In this document: in pieces, positions 55,123-63,757 of the stretch
How the letters are laid out: every line of letters begins with the position of its first letter
How positions within the stretch are numbered: position 1 is the stretch's first letter
NCBI RefSeq assembly: GCF_002909375.1
Contig: NZ_PPXD01000017.1
Coordinates: 50,135 to 114,134, forward strand
Length of the DNA stretch: 64,000 nucleotides
Source: Cryobacterium zongtaii
GTDB taxonomy: Bacteria > Actinomycetota > Actinomycetes > Actinomycetales > Microbacteriaceae
Direction: 5' to 3'
Notes under the pieces: model-generated
What the model was told of the DNA's origin: nothing
Databases searched by the model: none
The model's input: only the letters and a program-made list of their open reading frames with translations
Position numbers and translations under genes: made by a program

Positions 55123-56027
55123 GCCGCGACACGGCCGGTTCCCTGGTCGGCGCGGAGACTACGGGCCTGGACAGCTACAACGCCGCCGCGCTGGCCAGCG
55201 CGAATACGGTGATCGCCCAGTACTCCACCTCGTTCGGCCTGGCCGCCCGACTGCTCGCCCCGGCCCGGCGCGACGAGGTGCGCAGCATTTACGCGCTCGT
55301 GCGCATCGCCGACGAAATTGTCGACGGCGCCGCCAGCGGGGCAGGCATCGACCTGGCCGGACAGCGCGAGCTGCTCGATGATCTCGAGCACGAAACCGAA
55401 CGCGCGATGGCGCGCGGCTTCAGCACCAACCTGGTGGTGCACGCGTTCGCCGTCACCTCCCGCCGGGTCGGCATCGACCCGGCCCTGACCCGCCCGTTCT
55501 TCTCCTCGATGCGTCGAGACCTCGACCCGGCCCCGTTCACCGAGGCGGGTGTCGCCGAGTACATCTACGGGTCCGCGGAGGTCGTCGGGCTGATGTGCCT
55601 GCGCAGCTTTCTGCGCGAGTCCCCCCGGACACCGCAGGAGCAGGCCGTCCTCGAACACGGTGCCCGCAGCCTCGGCGCCGCGTTCCAGAAGGTGAATTTT
55701 CTGCGCGATCTGGCCGCCGACCGGGATGCGCTGGGGCGCAACTACTTCCCGGGTATCGACCTCACCCGGCTCACCGAACCGCAGAAGAACCTGCTGCTGG
55801 ACGACATGGATGCCGACCTCGACGCGGCCGCGCGGGTGCTGCCGCTCCTGCCTCCTGGCAGCCGCCGCGCCGTCACCGCCGCCCACCGGCTGTTTGCCCG
55901 GTTGTCTGCGAAACTGCGGGAGACACCCGCCCAGAGTTTGATGAGCACCCGCGTTCGGGTGCCGGATCCGGAGAAACTGATGATCGCCCTCTCGTCCTCG
56001 CTCGGCCCGCAGGCGTGGCGACGGTGA
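55119..56027 (+). CDS. crtB: Phytoene synthase
   Basis: CrtB joins two GGPP to phytoene. The 302-residue squalene-synthase-fold protein has YSTSFGLAARLL, the first Asp-rich motif RIADEIVDG, and the second NFLRDLAADRDALGRNYF. It starts ATGA over the crtE stop and ends GTGA over the crtI start. Confidence 0.96.
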   Translation: MSRDTAGSLVGAETTGLDSYNAAALASANTVIAQYSTSFGLAARLLAPARRDEVRSIYALVRIADEIVDGAASGAGIDLAGQRELLDDLEHETERAMARGFSTNLVVHAFAVTSRRVGIDPALTRPFFSSMRRDLDPAPFTEAGVAEYIYGSAEVVGLMCLRSFLRESPRTPQEQAVLEHGARSLGAAFQKVNFLRDLAADRDALGRNYFPGIDLTRLTEPQKNLLLDDMDADLDAAARVLPLLPPGSRRAVTAAHRLFARLSAKLRETPAQSLMSTRVRVPDPEKLMIALSSSLGPQAWRR

Positions 56028-57673
56028 GCGGCCAAACCGGCCAGACCCGCCCCGCCCCGACCAGAACAGCGCCGGCCGGACACGCGCCGACCAGGACAGT
56101 GGTGATCGGGGGCGGCATCGCGGGCCTGGCCAGCGCGGCACTCCTGGCCAGGGAGGGCCACCAGGTCACCCTGCTGGAGGCCCACGACACGCTCGGCGGC
56201 CGGGCCGGCTTCTGGGAGGCCGAAGGTTTCCGCTTCGAGACCGGTCCGTCCTGGTACCTCATGCCGGAGGTGTTCGAGCACTTCTACCGGCTGATGGGCA
56301 CGAGCGCGGCCGAGCAGCTGCAGCTGACCCGCCTCGACCCCGGCTATCGGGTGTTCTTCGAATCGGACACCGAGCCCGTGGATGTGCGCGCGGAGCGGGC
56401 CGACAACATCCGTCTGTTCGAGAGCCTCGAACCCGGTGCCGGTGCCCGCTTGGAGAAGTACCTGGCCAGCGCCAAGGAAACCTACGACATGGCCGTGGAC
56501 AGGTTCCTGTACACGAGCTTTGCCTCCTTCAAGCCCCTGCTGGTGCAAGACGTGCTCTCCAGGATGGGCCGGCTCGGCCGCCTCCTGCTGCAGCCGCTGG
56601 ATAAATTCGTTGCCGGCTACTTCCGCGACCCGCGCATCCGCCAGATCCTCGGCTACCCGGCTGTGTTCCTCGGCTCCTCGCCCGACCGGACCCCGTCGAT
56701 GTACCACCTGATGAGCCACCTCGACCTGGCCGACGGTGTGCTCTACCCGCAGGGCGGCTTCAGCCGGCTCATCCAGAGCATCGTGGATCTGGCCCGCGCG
56801 GAGGGCGTCACCATCGAAACCGGTGCCACCGTGCAGGCCATCCGCAGCGGGCCCACCCCTGCCGGTCGGCGCGCCAAGGCCGCCGTCGAGGGTGTCACCT
56901 ACACCAACGCGGCCGGTGCGACGGTGCGACTGGATGCCGATCTGGTCGTCTCGGCCGCCGACCTGCACCACACCGAAACCGAGCTGGTCGAACCGGCCAA
57001 GCAGACCTACCCGGAGCGCTGGTGGCAGAAGCGCACCTCGGGCCCCGGCGCCGTGCTGGTGCTGCTCGGCGTGAGCGGCGAGCTGCCCAAGCTCGCTCAT
57101 CACACCCTGTTCTTCACCGAGGACTGGGCCGACAATTTCGACCGCATCTTCGGCAAGGAGACCTCGGTGCCCAACCCGGCGTCGTTCTACGCCTGCCTGC
57201 CGAGCGCTACCGACCCCGGGGTGGCGCCCGACGGTGCCAGCAACATGTTCCTGCTCATCCCGGTGCCCGCCGACACCGGCATCGGCCACGGTGGCATCGA
57301 CGGCGCCGGTTCGGCCGGTGTCGAGGGCATCGCGGATGCCGCGATCGGCCAGCTGGCCGAGTGGGCCGGCATCCCCGACCTCGCCGAGCGCATCCTGGTG
57401 CGGCGCACCATCGGGCCGGCCGACTTCGCCGACGACCTCAACTCGTGGAAGGGCGGGGCGCTGGGACCGGCGCATACCCTCAAGCAGAGCGCGTTCTTCC
57501 GCGGCACCAATGTGTCCAAGCACATCGACGGCCTGTACTACGCCGGTGGCACCACCATCCCCGGCATCGGCCTGCCGATGTGCCTGATCAGCGCCGAGAT
57601 CCTGCTCAAGCGGATTCGTGGGGACGTGAGCACCGGGCCGTTGCCCGAGCCCCTGGCCGCCGTTCTGCACTGA
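56024..57673 (+). CDS. crtI: Phytoene desaturase
   Basis: CrtI desaturates phytoene to lycopene using FAD. The 549-residue flavoprotein has the FAD dinucleotide fold VVIGGGIAGLASAALLAREG (about residues 21-40), GRAGFWE, the substrate region MYHLMSHLDL, and the C-terminal signature YYAGGTTIPGIGLPMCLISAEI. The GTG at 56024 overlaps the crtB stop. The first 20 residues are Pro/Thr-rich and poorly conserved. Confidence 0.96.
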   Translation: MSGQTGQTRPAPTRTAPAGHAPTRTVVIGGGIAGLASAALLAREGHQVTLLEAHDTLGGRAGFWEAEGFRFETGPSWYLMPEVFEHFYRLMGTSAAEQLQLTRLDPGYRVFFESDTEPVDVRAERADNIRLFESLEPGAGARLEKYLASAKETYDMAVDRFLYTSFASFKPLLVQDVLSRMGRLGRLLLQPLDKFVAGYFRDPRIRQILGYPAVFLGSSPDRTPSMYHLMSHLDLADGVLYPQGGFSRLIQSIVDLARAEGVTIETGATVQAIRSGPTPAGRRAKAAVEGVTYTNAAGATVRLDADLVVSAADLHHTETELVEPAKQTYPERWWQKRTSGPGAVLVLLGVSGELPKLAHHTLFFTEDWADNFDRIFGKETSVPNPASFYACLPSATDPGVAPDGASNMFLLIPVPADTGIGHGGIDGAGSAGVEGIADAAIGQLAEWAGIPDLAERILVRRTIGPADFADDLNSWKGGALGPAHTLKQSAFFRGTNVSKHIDGLYYAGGTTIPGIGLPMCLISAEILLKRIRGDVSTGPLPEPLAAVLH

Positions 57674-57999
57674 TGCTGGGCTTCGCGTATCTGCTTGCCC
57701 TGCTGGTGTCGTTGACCGGGATGGTCGTGCTCGACCGCCGGTTCGGCCTGTTCTTCTGGCGGACGCCCCGCGCCGCGGCCGTCGTGCTCGCGGCGGGGGT
57801 GCTGTTCTTCCTGGCCTGGGACCTGGTCGGGATCGGTACCGGCATCTTCTACCGCGGCGAGACCGTCTTCATGACCGGTCTGCAGGTGGCCCCCGAGCTG
57901 CCGATCGAAGAGGTCTTCTTCCTGACCTTCCTCTGCTACCTGTTCATGAATGCCTTGCAGGGCGCGCGGATGCTGCTGGAGCGGCGGCGACCCGCGTGA
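57673..57999 (+). CDS. crtYe: Lycopene cyclase subunit CrtYe/CrtYc-type
   Basis: This 108-residue three-helix membrane protein is one half of the heterodimeric C50 or C40 lycopene cyclase. The helices are about 2-20, 32-52 and 78-98, with the conserved acidic motif LPIEEVFFL. ATG 57673 overlaps the crtI stop by one base. Whether it makes epsilon, beta or gamma rings cannot be told from the motif. Confidence 0.9.
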   Translation: MLGFAYLLALLVSLTGMVVLDRRFGLFFWRTPRAAAVVLAAGVLFFLAWDLVGIGTGIFYRGETVFMTGLQVAPELPIEEVFFLTFLCYLFMNALQGARMLLERRRPA

Positions 58000-58346
58000 G
58001 CTACCTGACGCTGAACGCGATCTTCCTCGGCCTCGCGGTGCTGGCGGCTGCCGCGGCCCTGTGGCGGCGGCCGGCCTCCAGACGGCTCTACGCCGCATCC
58101 GGGCTCGCCCTGGTCGCTGTGCTCGTGCTCACCGCGGTCTTCGATAACATCATGATCGGGGTGGGGCTCGTCGCGTACGACCCGGCCCTGATCTCCGGAG
58201 TGTTCGTGGGAATCGCGCCAGTGGAAGACTTTGCGTATCCGGTGGCAGCGGCCCTGCTGCTTCCGGCCGTCTGGTCGCTGCTCGGCGGCGACACCCGGCC
58301 GCCCATACGCCGCCGGACCACCCCACGATCGGAGCAGGACGAATGA
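57996..58346 (+). CDS. crtYf: Lycopene cyclase subunit CrtYf/CrtYd-type
   Basis: The 116-residue partner subunit has three hydrophobic helices and the conserved APVEDFAYP motif (about residue 75). It starts with GTG at 57996 overlapping crtYe and ends over the crtEb start. Together they form the heterodimeric cyclase that ends the C50 pathway. Confidence 0.9.
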   Translation: MSYLTLNAIFLGLAVLAAAAALWRRPASRRLYAASGLALVAVLVLTAVFDNIMIGVGLVAYDPALISGVFVGIAPVEDFAYPVAAALLLPAVWSLLGGDTRPPIRRRTTPRSEQDE

Positions 58347-59257
58347 CCGAGTCGATTCCCCCCACCGGCGCCGCGGCGACCGGACTCGGCCACACCTTTC
58401 GGCAGGTGCTGCTGTCGTCCCGCCCGCTGAGCTGGATCAACACGGCCTTCCCGTTCGCCGCCGCCTACGTCGTCACGACGGGCCGCATCGACGCGCTGCT
58501 GGTGGTGGGGACCCTGTTTTTCCTGATTCCCTACAACCTGCTCATGTACGGCATCAACGACGTCTTCGACTACGAATCCGACCTGCGCAACCCCCGGAAG
58601 GGCGGCGTCGAGGGGGCCATGCTCGAACAGAGCCTGCACCGCACGGTGCTGATCTCGGGCGTCGCGACGGCGGTGCCGGTACTCCTGCTGATGCTCGTGC
58701 TCGCCGGCGCGAACCCCGGGTCCTGGCTGGTGCTGATGATCAGCCTCTTCGCCGTGGTCGCGTACTCGGCACCCCGGCTGCGCTTCAAGGAACGGCCGGT
58801 GTTGGACTCGGTCACCTCGAGCATCCACTTCGTGAGCCCGGCAGTGTACGGGCTCGCCGTAGCGGGCGCCCTGGTCACGCCAGACCTCGTCGCGGTGCTG
58901 GCGGCGTTCTTCTTCTGGGGCATCGCCAGCCACGGCTTCGGTGCCGTGCAGGATGTCGAACCCGACCGGCAGGGCGGCATCAGCTCGATCGCGACGGCGT
59001 TCGGTGCCGCGCAGACCGTGCGCCTGGCCATCGGTTTCTGGCTGCTGGCCGGGGTGCTGATGCTGGTCACCGACTGGCCGGGGCCGCTCGCCGCATTGCT
59101 GGTGATCCCCTACGTTCTCGCCGCCTGGCCGTACCGGTCGATCAGCGACGCCGAGTCCGAACGGGCCAACAACGGCTGGAAACGGTTCCTGCGGCTGAAC
59201 TTCTTCACAGGGTTCCTGGTGACCATGCTGCTCATCCTCTGGGTCGTGCTGCGCTGA
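58343..59257 (+). CDS. crtEb: Lycopene elongase (UbiA prenyltransferase)
   Basis: The 304-residue UbiA-family enzyme adds prenyl groups to lycopene to make C50 flavuxanthin-type intermediates. The first Asp-rich motif NDVFDYESDLRNPRK (about residues 73-87) and the second DVEPDRQGGISS (about 205) are intact; seven or more membrane segments are visible. Its presence next to crtYe/crtYf is the marker of a C50 (decaprenoxanthin- or sarcinaxanthin-like) pathway. Confidence 0.92.
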   Translation: MTESIPPTGAAATGLGHTFRQVLLSSRPLSWINTAFPFAAAYVVTTGRIDALLVVGTLFFLIPYNLLMYGINDVFDYESDLRNPRKGGVEGAMLEQSLHRTVLISGVATAVPVLLLMLVLAGANPGSWLVLMISLFAVVAYSAPRLRFKERPVLDSVTSSIHFVSPAVYGLAVAGALVTPDLVAVLAAFFFWGIASHGFGAVQDVEPDRQGGISSIATAFGAAQTVRLAIGFWLLAGVLMLVTDWPGPLAALLVIPYVLAAWPYRSISDAESERANNGWKRFLRLNFFTGFLVTMLLILWVVLR

Positions 59258-59276
59258 CCCTGAGCCCTGGCCCGCG

Positions 59277-59282
59277 TAGAGT
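59277..59282 (+). promoter_or_regulatory. Leaderless promoter of the S4 gene
   Basis: CTGACC (59254-59259), 17 bases, TAGAGT (59277-59282), six bases, then ATG at 59289. The -10 to start spacing is the same as at 26872 and 30031. Confidence 0.6.
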
Positions 59283-59288
59283 CTAGGC

Positions 59289-59657
59289 ATGGAGTTGAGC
59301 AGTGCACGGGTGGACAGCTGGGCCTGGGCGGTGCGGATGTACAAGACCCGCTCGCAGGCCACTGCAGCCTGCCGGGCCGGGCACGTTCGGGTGAACGGGG
59401 AACGGGCCAAGTCCGCCCAGTCCATCAAGCCCGGCGACGAGGTGCGGATCCGGGCCAACGGCTTCGACAGGGTTCTCGTGGTGTCGCGGATCATCGTCAA
59501 GCGGGTGGGTCCGAGCGTGGCCGCCGAGTGTTTCGTGGACAACACGCCGCCACCGCCACCGCGCGAGGAGCTGGCCCTGGTGCCGATGCGCGACCGCGGC
59601 GCCGGCCGGCCCACCAAGCGTGAGCGCCGCGAGATCGAGGAGCTGCGCGGGCACTGA
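59289..59657 (+). CDS. S4-domain RNA-binding protein (Hsp15-like)
   Basis: The 122-residue protein is an S4 RNA-binding domain (SARVDSWAWAVRMYKTRSQATAACRAG, VRVNGERAKSAQSIKPGDEVRIR) followed by a Pro-rich spacer and a basic tail (GAGRPTKRERREIEEL). Hsp15 family members bind stalled 50S subunits carrying peptidyl-tRNA. It is transcribed from an apparently leaderless promoter. Confidence 0.88.
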   Translation: MELSSARVDSWAWAVRMYKTRSQATAACRAGHVRVNGERAKSAQSIKPGDEVRIRANGFDRVLVVSRIIVKRVGPSVAAECFVDNTPPPPPREELALVPMRDRGAGRPTKRERREIEELRGH

Positions 59658-59684
59658 CCGGCCGGGACGCCCAGCCAGGCCGGG

Positions 59685-61157
59685 TCACGACGCGCTGCGG
59701 TCCTCGGTGTCGGTCGGCAGCCGTACGGGCGGCACCAGGGTGCCCACCTCACTGCGCACCCACCAGACGTGTTCGGCCCGGCGTTCGGCCGGCGTGCTGA
59801 ACCTGTACAGGAACACCCGGGCACGCACATAGCGCGGCGGCGCCGCGGCGAACGGATTGTGCGCGAGCATCCGCAGGGTGGCGCGGTCGCCCTGCAACAA
59901 CCGGGCCAGGAATACCTCGAACCACCGGGACTCGCGTGACCCGAGGGCCAGGAACCACATCAGCCAGTCCAGCCGCAGGTGGTAGGGCGCGAATTGCCCT
60001 GGCACCCGGGTCACGTCACCGGGCTTGCCGCGGAACTCGTAGGCCCGCCAGGCCGTGGGGTCCCGCGGGTCGGCGGAGTCGCTGCCCTCGACGACCACCT
60101 CGAACCGCTCCTTTGTGACGGTGCCGAACGCACCGTAGGCGTTCACCAGGTGGAACGGGTTGAAGCTCGCGTTCATGAGCTGCCGGCGGAGCAGCAGGTT
60201 GCGGGCCGGCCAGTAGCTGAGCACCAGCAGGCCGAGGGTCACGGCGAGCACCACAACCACGAACCAAGCCGGCTGCTCCCCCGCCGCGGCCGCCGACCCC
60301 GGCGCGCGCAGGGCCGGAACGAACAGCCCGCCGACCCACCGGAAGGCAGCGTCATCGACCGCCGCGGCGGCCAGCACGATGGTGATCCAGTTCAGCCAAG
60401 CGAAATTGCCGGTGAGCACCAACCACAGCTGGCTGAGCACGATGACGCCCGCCGCAACCGAGGCCACGGGCTGCGGAGCGAACAGCAGGAACGGGGCAAT
60501 GATCTGCACGGTGTGGTTGGCGAGCACCTCGCCGCGATGGAACCACCTGGGCAGGTGGTGCACGAACCAGCTCACCGGGTTGGGCATCGGCTGAGTCTCG
60601 TGGTGATAGAACAGCGCCGTGAGGTCACGCCATTCCCGCCCGCCACGCAGTTTGATCATGCCGGCACCGAACTCCAGCCTGAACACCAGCCAGCGCAGGA
60701 AGTACAAGACGGGCAGCGGCGTGGCGACGTCGGCAGAGCCCAGGAACGCCACGACGAAACCGGCCTCGACCAGGAGACTCTCCCAGCCGAACCCGTAGAA
60801 GGTCTGCCCCACGTTCACGATCGACAGGTAGCCGGCGAAGAGCAGTAGGAACACGATCATCACCAGCCAGGCCGGGCCGAGCTGCGGCAGACCCAGCACA
60901 ACGGCAGCGGCCAGGACGATCCCCGACCAGGCGACCAGGCGACAGAGCCGGTCGGAGTAGCGCCAGTGGAACAGGCTCGGGCTACGGCCGAACGGCACCC
61001 GCGCGACAAAATCGCGCACCGGCAGCAGCCCGTTGTCACCCAGGAGGGCCGGGAACTGGGCCAAGGCCGAGGCGAACGCGACCAGGAAGATGGCGGCGAT
61101 CCCCCGTTGCAACACCTCGCGTGCGATGTCGTAGTCCCCGGTTCCGAACCAGTCCAT
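59685..61157 (-). CDS. Lipase maturation factor family membrane protein
   Basis: The 490-residue protein has about ten hydrophobic segments and the LMF1-family core YFLRWLVFRLEFGAGMIKL, GGREWRDLTAL-YHHETQPMPNP and HRGEVLANHTVQIIAP, then a C-terminal cytoplasmic domain (FEVVVEGSDSADPRDPTAWR and RLDWLMWFLALG). LMF1 in animals matures lipases; bacterial members are of unknown function. The start is ambiguous: ATG 61157, GTG 61169 or further upstream. Confidence 0.85.
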   Translation of the reverse strand: MDWFGTGDYDIAREVLQRGIAAIFLVAFASALAQFPALLGDNGLLPVRDFVARVPFGRSPSLFHWRYSDRLCRLVAWSGIVLAAAVVLGLPQLGPAWLVMIVFLLLFAGYLSIVNVGQTFYGFGWESLLVEAGFVVAFLGSADVATPLPVLYFLRWLVFRLEFGAGMIKLRGGREWRDLTALFYHHETQPMPNPVSWFVHHLPRWFHRGEVLANHTVQIIAPFLLFAPQPVASVAAGVIVLSQLWLVLTGNFAWLNWITIVLAAAAVDDAAFRWVGGLFVPALRAPGSAAAAGEQPAWFVVVVLAVTLGLLVLSYWPARNLLLRRQLMNASFNPFHLVNAYGAFGTVTKERFEVVVEGSDSADPRDPTAWRAYEFRGKPGDVTRVPGQFAPYHLRLDWLMWFLALGSRESRWFEVFLARLLQGDRATLRMLAHNPFAAAPPRYVRARVFLYRFSTPAERRAEHVWWVRSEVGTLVPPVRLPTDTEDRSAS

Positions 61158-61208
61158 GGTGCAGTTCACCCTAGGCTCGGGCGGCCGCTGCCTCAATGTG
61201 AGAAGTGC

Positions 61209-61236
61209 TTGACTTCGCCGACTAAACCGGTATAGG
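61209..61236 (+). promoter_or_regulatory. Promoter of the lacI gene
   Basis: TTGACT (61209-61214), 16 bases, TATAGG (61231-61236) match -35 and -10 consensus boxes. The -10 lies inside the first operator-like sequence. Confidence 0.6.
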
Positions 61237-61257
61237 TTTGCCCTAAACCGGTTCAGG
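61221..61257. promoter_or_regulatory. Tandem LacI-type operators
   Basis: ACTAAACCGGTATAGG (61221-61236) and CCTAAACCGGTTCAGG (61242-61257) are 16-bp near-palindromes with AACCGGT centres, 21 bp apart, two helical turns. The second differs from a perfect palindrome at one position pair. They overlap the -10 and the expected transcript start, so repression by the adjacent LacI protein is likely. Confidence 0.7.
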
Positions 61258-61299
61258 CATCCGAGGATGCGGCCCGGTCGCCATCAACGAGGAGGCCCC

Positions 61300-62349
61300 G
61301 TGCAGTCCACCCAGGATTCGGTCAAGAGCTCCGCAAAGGTGACCATTGCCGATGTGGCCAGGGAGGCCGGGGTCAGCAAGGGCCTCGTCTCGTTCGCGCT
61401 CAATGACCGGCCCGGCGTCGCGGCCGACACGCGGGCCAGGATCCTCCAGGTGGCCGAAGCCCTCGGCTGGACACCGTCGCTGCGCGCCAGGTCGCTCTCG
61501 TCGAAGCGGTCTTTCGCGCTCGGCCTGGTCATCGCCCGTGACCCGGAGGTGCTCGGGTCTGACCCGTTCTTCACCTCCTTCATCGCCGGTGTCGAAACGG
61601 TTCTCGCCCCGGAGGGACTCGCGCTGGTGCTCAGCGTCGTGCCCGACGAGGAGACCGAGCTGCAGACCTACCGCACCCTGGTCTCGGACGGCCGTGTCGA
61701 CGGGGTGTTCCTCAGCGACCTGCGCATCGACGATGCACGCATCCAGTGCCTGGCCGACCTCGGGCTGCCCACGGTCACCCTCGGCCGGCCTGACCAGCCC
61801 AGCCCGTTCCCCGCCGTGTCGATCGACGACACCCACGGCATCGCGGAATCCGTGCGCCACCTGGCCGGTCTCGGCCACCGGCGCATAGCCCACGTCGCCG
61901 GCAGCCCCGCCATGCTGCACGGCAGCCGGCGGCAGGAGGCCTTCACCAGCGCCATGCGCGCGGCCGGTCTCGGGGACGGCCAGATCGTGGAGACCGACTT
62001 CTCGATCGCCGCCGGCGCCGACGCCGCACGGCGGCTGCTCAGTCAGCCCGAACCGCCCACCGCCATTGTCTTCGCCAACGACCCGATGGCCATCGCCGGC
62101 ATCGGGGTGGCCCAGGAACTCGGCATCAGGGTGCCGGAGGATGTGTCGATCACCGGGTTCGACGACATCGAATTCGCACGGTACGTGTACCCGGCGCTCA
62201 CCACCGTCGGCGCCACTCCCCTGGTCTGGGGCCGCGCGGCCGCCGCCACGCTCCTCGGGCTCATCCGGACCGGAGGCGCCGACGACGTCGACCTCCCCGC
62301 CGCCCGGCTGATCATCCGGGGCTCGGCGTCCGTCCCGGCACCCGGCTAG
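61300..62349 (+). CDS. LacI-family sugar repressor
   Basis: The 349-residue regulator has an N-terminal LacI HTH (VTIADVAREAGVSKGLVSFAL, residues about 12-32) with the hinge helix (LRARSLSSKRS) and a periplasmic-binding-fold sensor with DPFFTSFIAGVE, VDGVFLSDLRID, GHRRIAHVAGSPAM and VSITGFDDIEFARY. It probably controls the adjoining ABC importer and itself. The GTG at 61300 has GAGGAGG five nt upstream; the longer upstream frame does not. Confidence 0.92.
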   Translation: MQSTQDSVKSSAKVTIADVAREAGVSKGLVSFALNDRPGVAADTRARILQVAEALGWTPSLRARSLSSKRSFALGLVIARDPEVLGSDPFFTSFIAGVETVLAPEGLALVLSVVPDEETELQTYRTLVSDGRVDGVFLSDLRIDDARIQCLADLGLPTVTLGRPDQPSPFPAVSIDDTHGIAESVRHLAGLGHRRIAHVAGSPAMLHGSRRQEAFTSAMRAAGLGDGQIVETDFSIAAGADAARRLLSQPEPPTAIVFANDPMAIAGIGVAQELGIRVPEDVSITGFDDIEFARYVYPALTTVGATPLVWGRAAAATLLGLIRTGGADDVDLPAARLIIRGSASVPAPG

Positions 62350-62429
62350 TCGTCCCACCTGCACAGAGCCTTGTCAACTACACACCATGCCGCAGCAGAG
62401 CCGCAGCGGATTCATGAATGGAGAAGGAA

Positions 62430-63752
62430 ATGCACAGCAGCACCACAAGACCGCACCGCAGTGCGCGAGCAACCCGGCGACTCTTGGCCGCCGCCGCCAC
62501 CTCAGCGGCCATGATCGTCACCCTGGGCGCCTGTTCCAGCGGCGGCGACTCCGGTTCGGCCACGGAACGCGGCGACATCACCATCTGGTACTCGAACAAC
62601 GAGAACGAGGTCAAATGGGGCAAGGCGATGGTCGACGCCTGGAACGCCGACAATCCCGACGAGCAGGTCAAGGCCCAGGAGATCCCGGCTGGCAAGAGCA
62701 GCGAGGAGGTCATCGGCGCCGCCATCACCGCCGGCAATGCGCCCTGCCTGATCTTCAACACCGCCCCGGTCGCGGTGCCGCAGTTCGTCAAGCAGGGCGG
62801 TCTGGTCGACCTCAGCAGCTTCGAGGACGGCGACTCCTACATCGAGGAACGCACCGGCGACCTGGCCGAGCAGTACACGAGCGAGGACGGCAAGTTCTAC
62901 CAGATGCCGTGGAAATCCAACCCGGTGATGTTGTTCTACAACAAGGACCTCTTCGCCGCGGCGGGGCTGGACCCGGAGAACCCCGAGCTGTCCACCTACG
63001 ACGAGTTCCTGGCCACCGCGCGCACCCTGGTCTCCGCCGGCGTGTCGCAGTACGCCATCAACCCGTCGGCGACGAGCGAGTTCTTCCAGAGCTGGTTCGA
63101 CTTCTACCCGGCCTACGGGAACGAGACCGGTGGCACCTTGTTCGTCGAAGACGGCGAAGCCACCTTCAACTCGGACGAGGGTGTCGCGGTCGGCGAATTC
63201 TGGAAGACCGTATACACCGAGAACCTCGCCGGCAAGGAAAAGTACACAGGTGACTCGTTCGCGGACGGCGTGGCCGCCATGGCCAGCGCGGGACCGTGGG
63301 CGGTGTCCGTCTACAAGGATGTCGTGAACTGGGGCGCCGTTCCCTTCCCCACCAGCTCCGGCGTCGCCCCTGAGGACGCGTACACCTTCAGTGACGCGAA
63401 GAACGTCGGTATGTTCACGGCCTGCGAGAACCAGGCCACGGCCTGGGATGTGCTGAAATTCGCCACCAGCGAGGAGCAGGACGGCCAGCTGCTCGAGCTG
63501 ACCGGCCAGATGCCCCTGCGCCAGGACCTCCCCGAGGTCTACCCGGACTACTTCGCGGCGAACCCGGCCTACGAGCAGTTCGGTGACCAGGCGTCACGCA
63601 CGGTCGAGGTGCCGCAGGTGCCGAACTCCGTCGCCGCCTGGCAGGCCTTCCGGGATGCCTGGACGAAGACGGTCATCAGCGGTGAGGGCGACGTCACCGA
63701 GGCGTTCGACGCCGCGGCAGACAAGGTCAATGAACTGATCGCGGAGCCGTAA
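62430..63752 (+). CDS. ABC sugar-binding lipoprotein
   Basis: The 440-residue extracellular substrate-binding protein has a basic N-terminus, a hydrophobic signal, and the lipobox LGAC (about residue 35), whose Cys would be lipidated. The mature part (DITIWYSNNENEVKWG to the end) is a MalE/UgpB-type solute-binding fold. The sugar is unknown. I chose the ATG at 62430, preceded by GAGAAGGA, over the ATG at 62418. The permease gene starts six nt downstream. LacI and two operators lie upstream. Confidence 0.92.
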   Translation: MHSSTTRPHRSARATRRLLAAAATSAAMIVTLGACSSGGDSGSATERGDITIWYSNNENEVKWGKAMVDAWNADNPDEQVKAQEIPAGKSSEEVIGAAITAGNAPCLIFNTAPVAVPQFVKQGGLVDLSSFEDGDSYIEERTGDLAEQYTSEDGKFYQMPWKSNPVMLFYNKDLFAAAGLDPENPELSTYDEFLATARTLVSAGVSQYAINPSATSEFFQSWFDFYPAYGNETGGTLFVEDGEATFNSDEGVAVGEFWKTVYTENLAGKEKYTGDSFADGVAAMASAGPWAVSVYKDVVNWGAVPFPTSSGVAPEDAYTFSDAKNVGMFTACENQATAWDVLKFATSEEQDGQLLELTGQMPLRQDLPEVYPDYFAANPAYEQFGDQASRTVEVPQVPNSVAAWQAFRDAWTKTVISGEGDVTEAFDAAADKVNELIAEP

Positions 63753-63757
63753 GTCTG

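Noticed and set aside
55742..57670. 642-residue open frame opposite crtI
   Set aside because: Antisense to a complete phytoene desaturase; no recognised motif.
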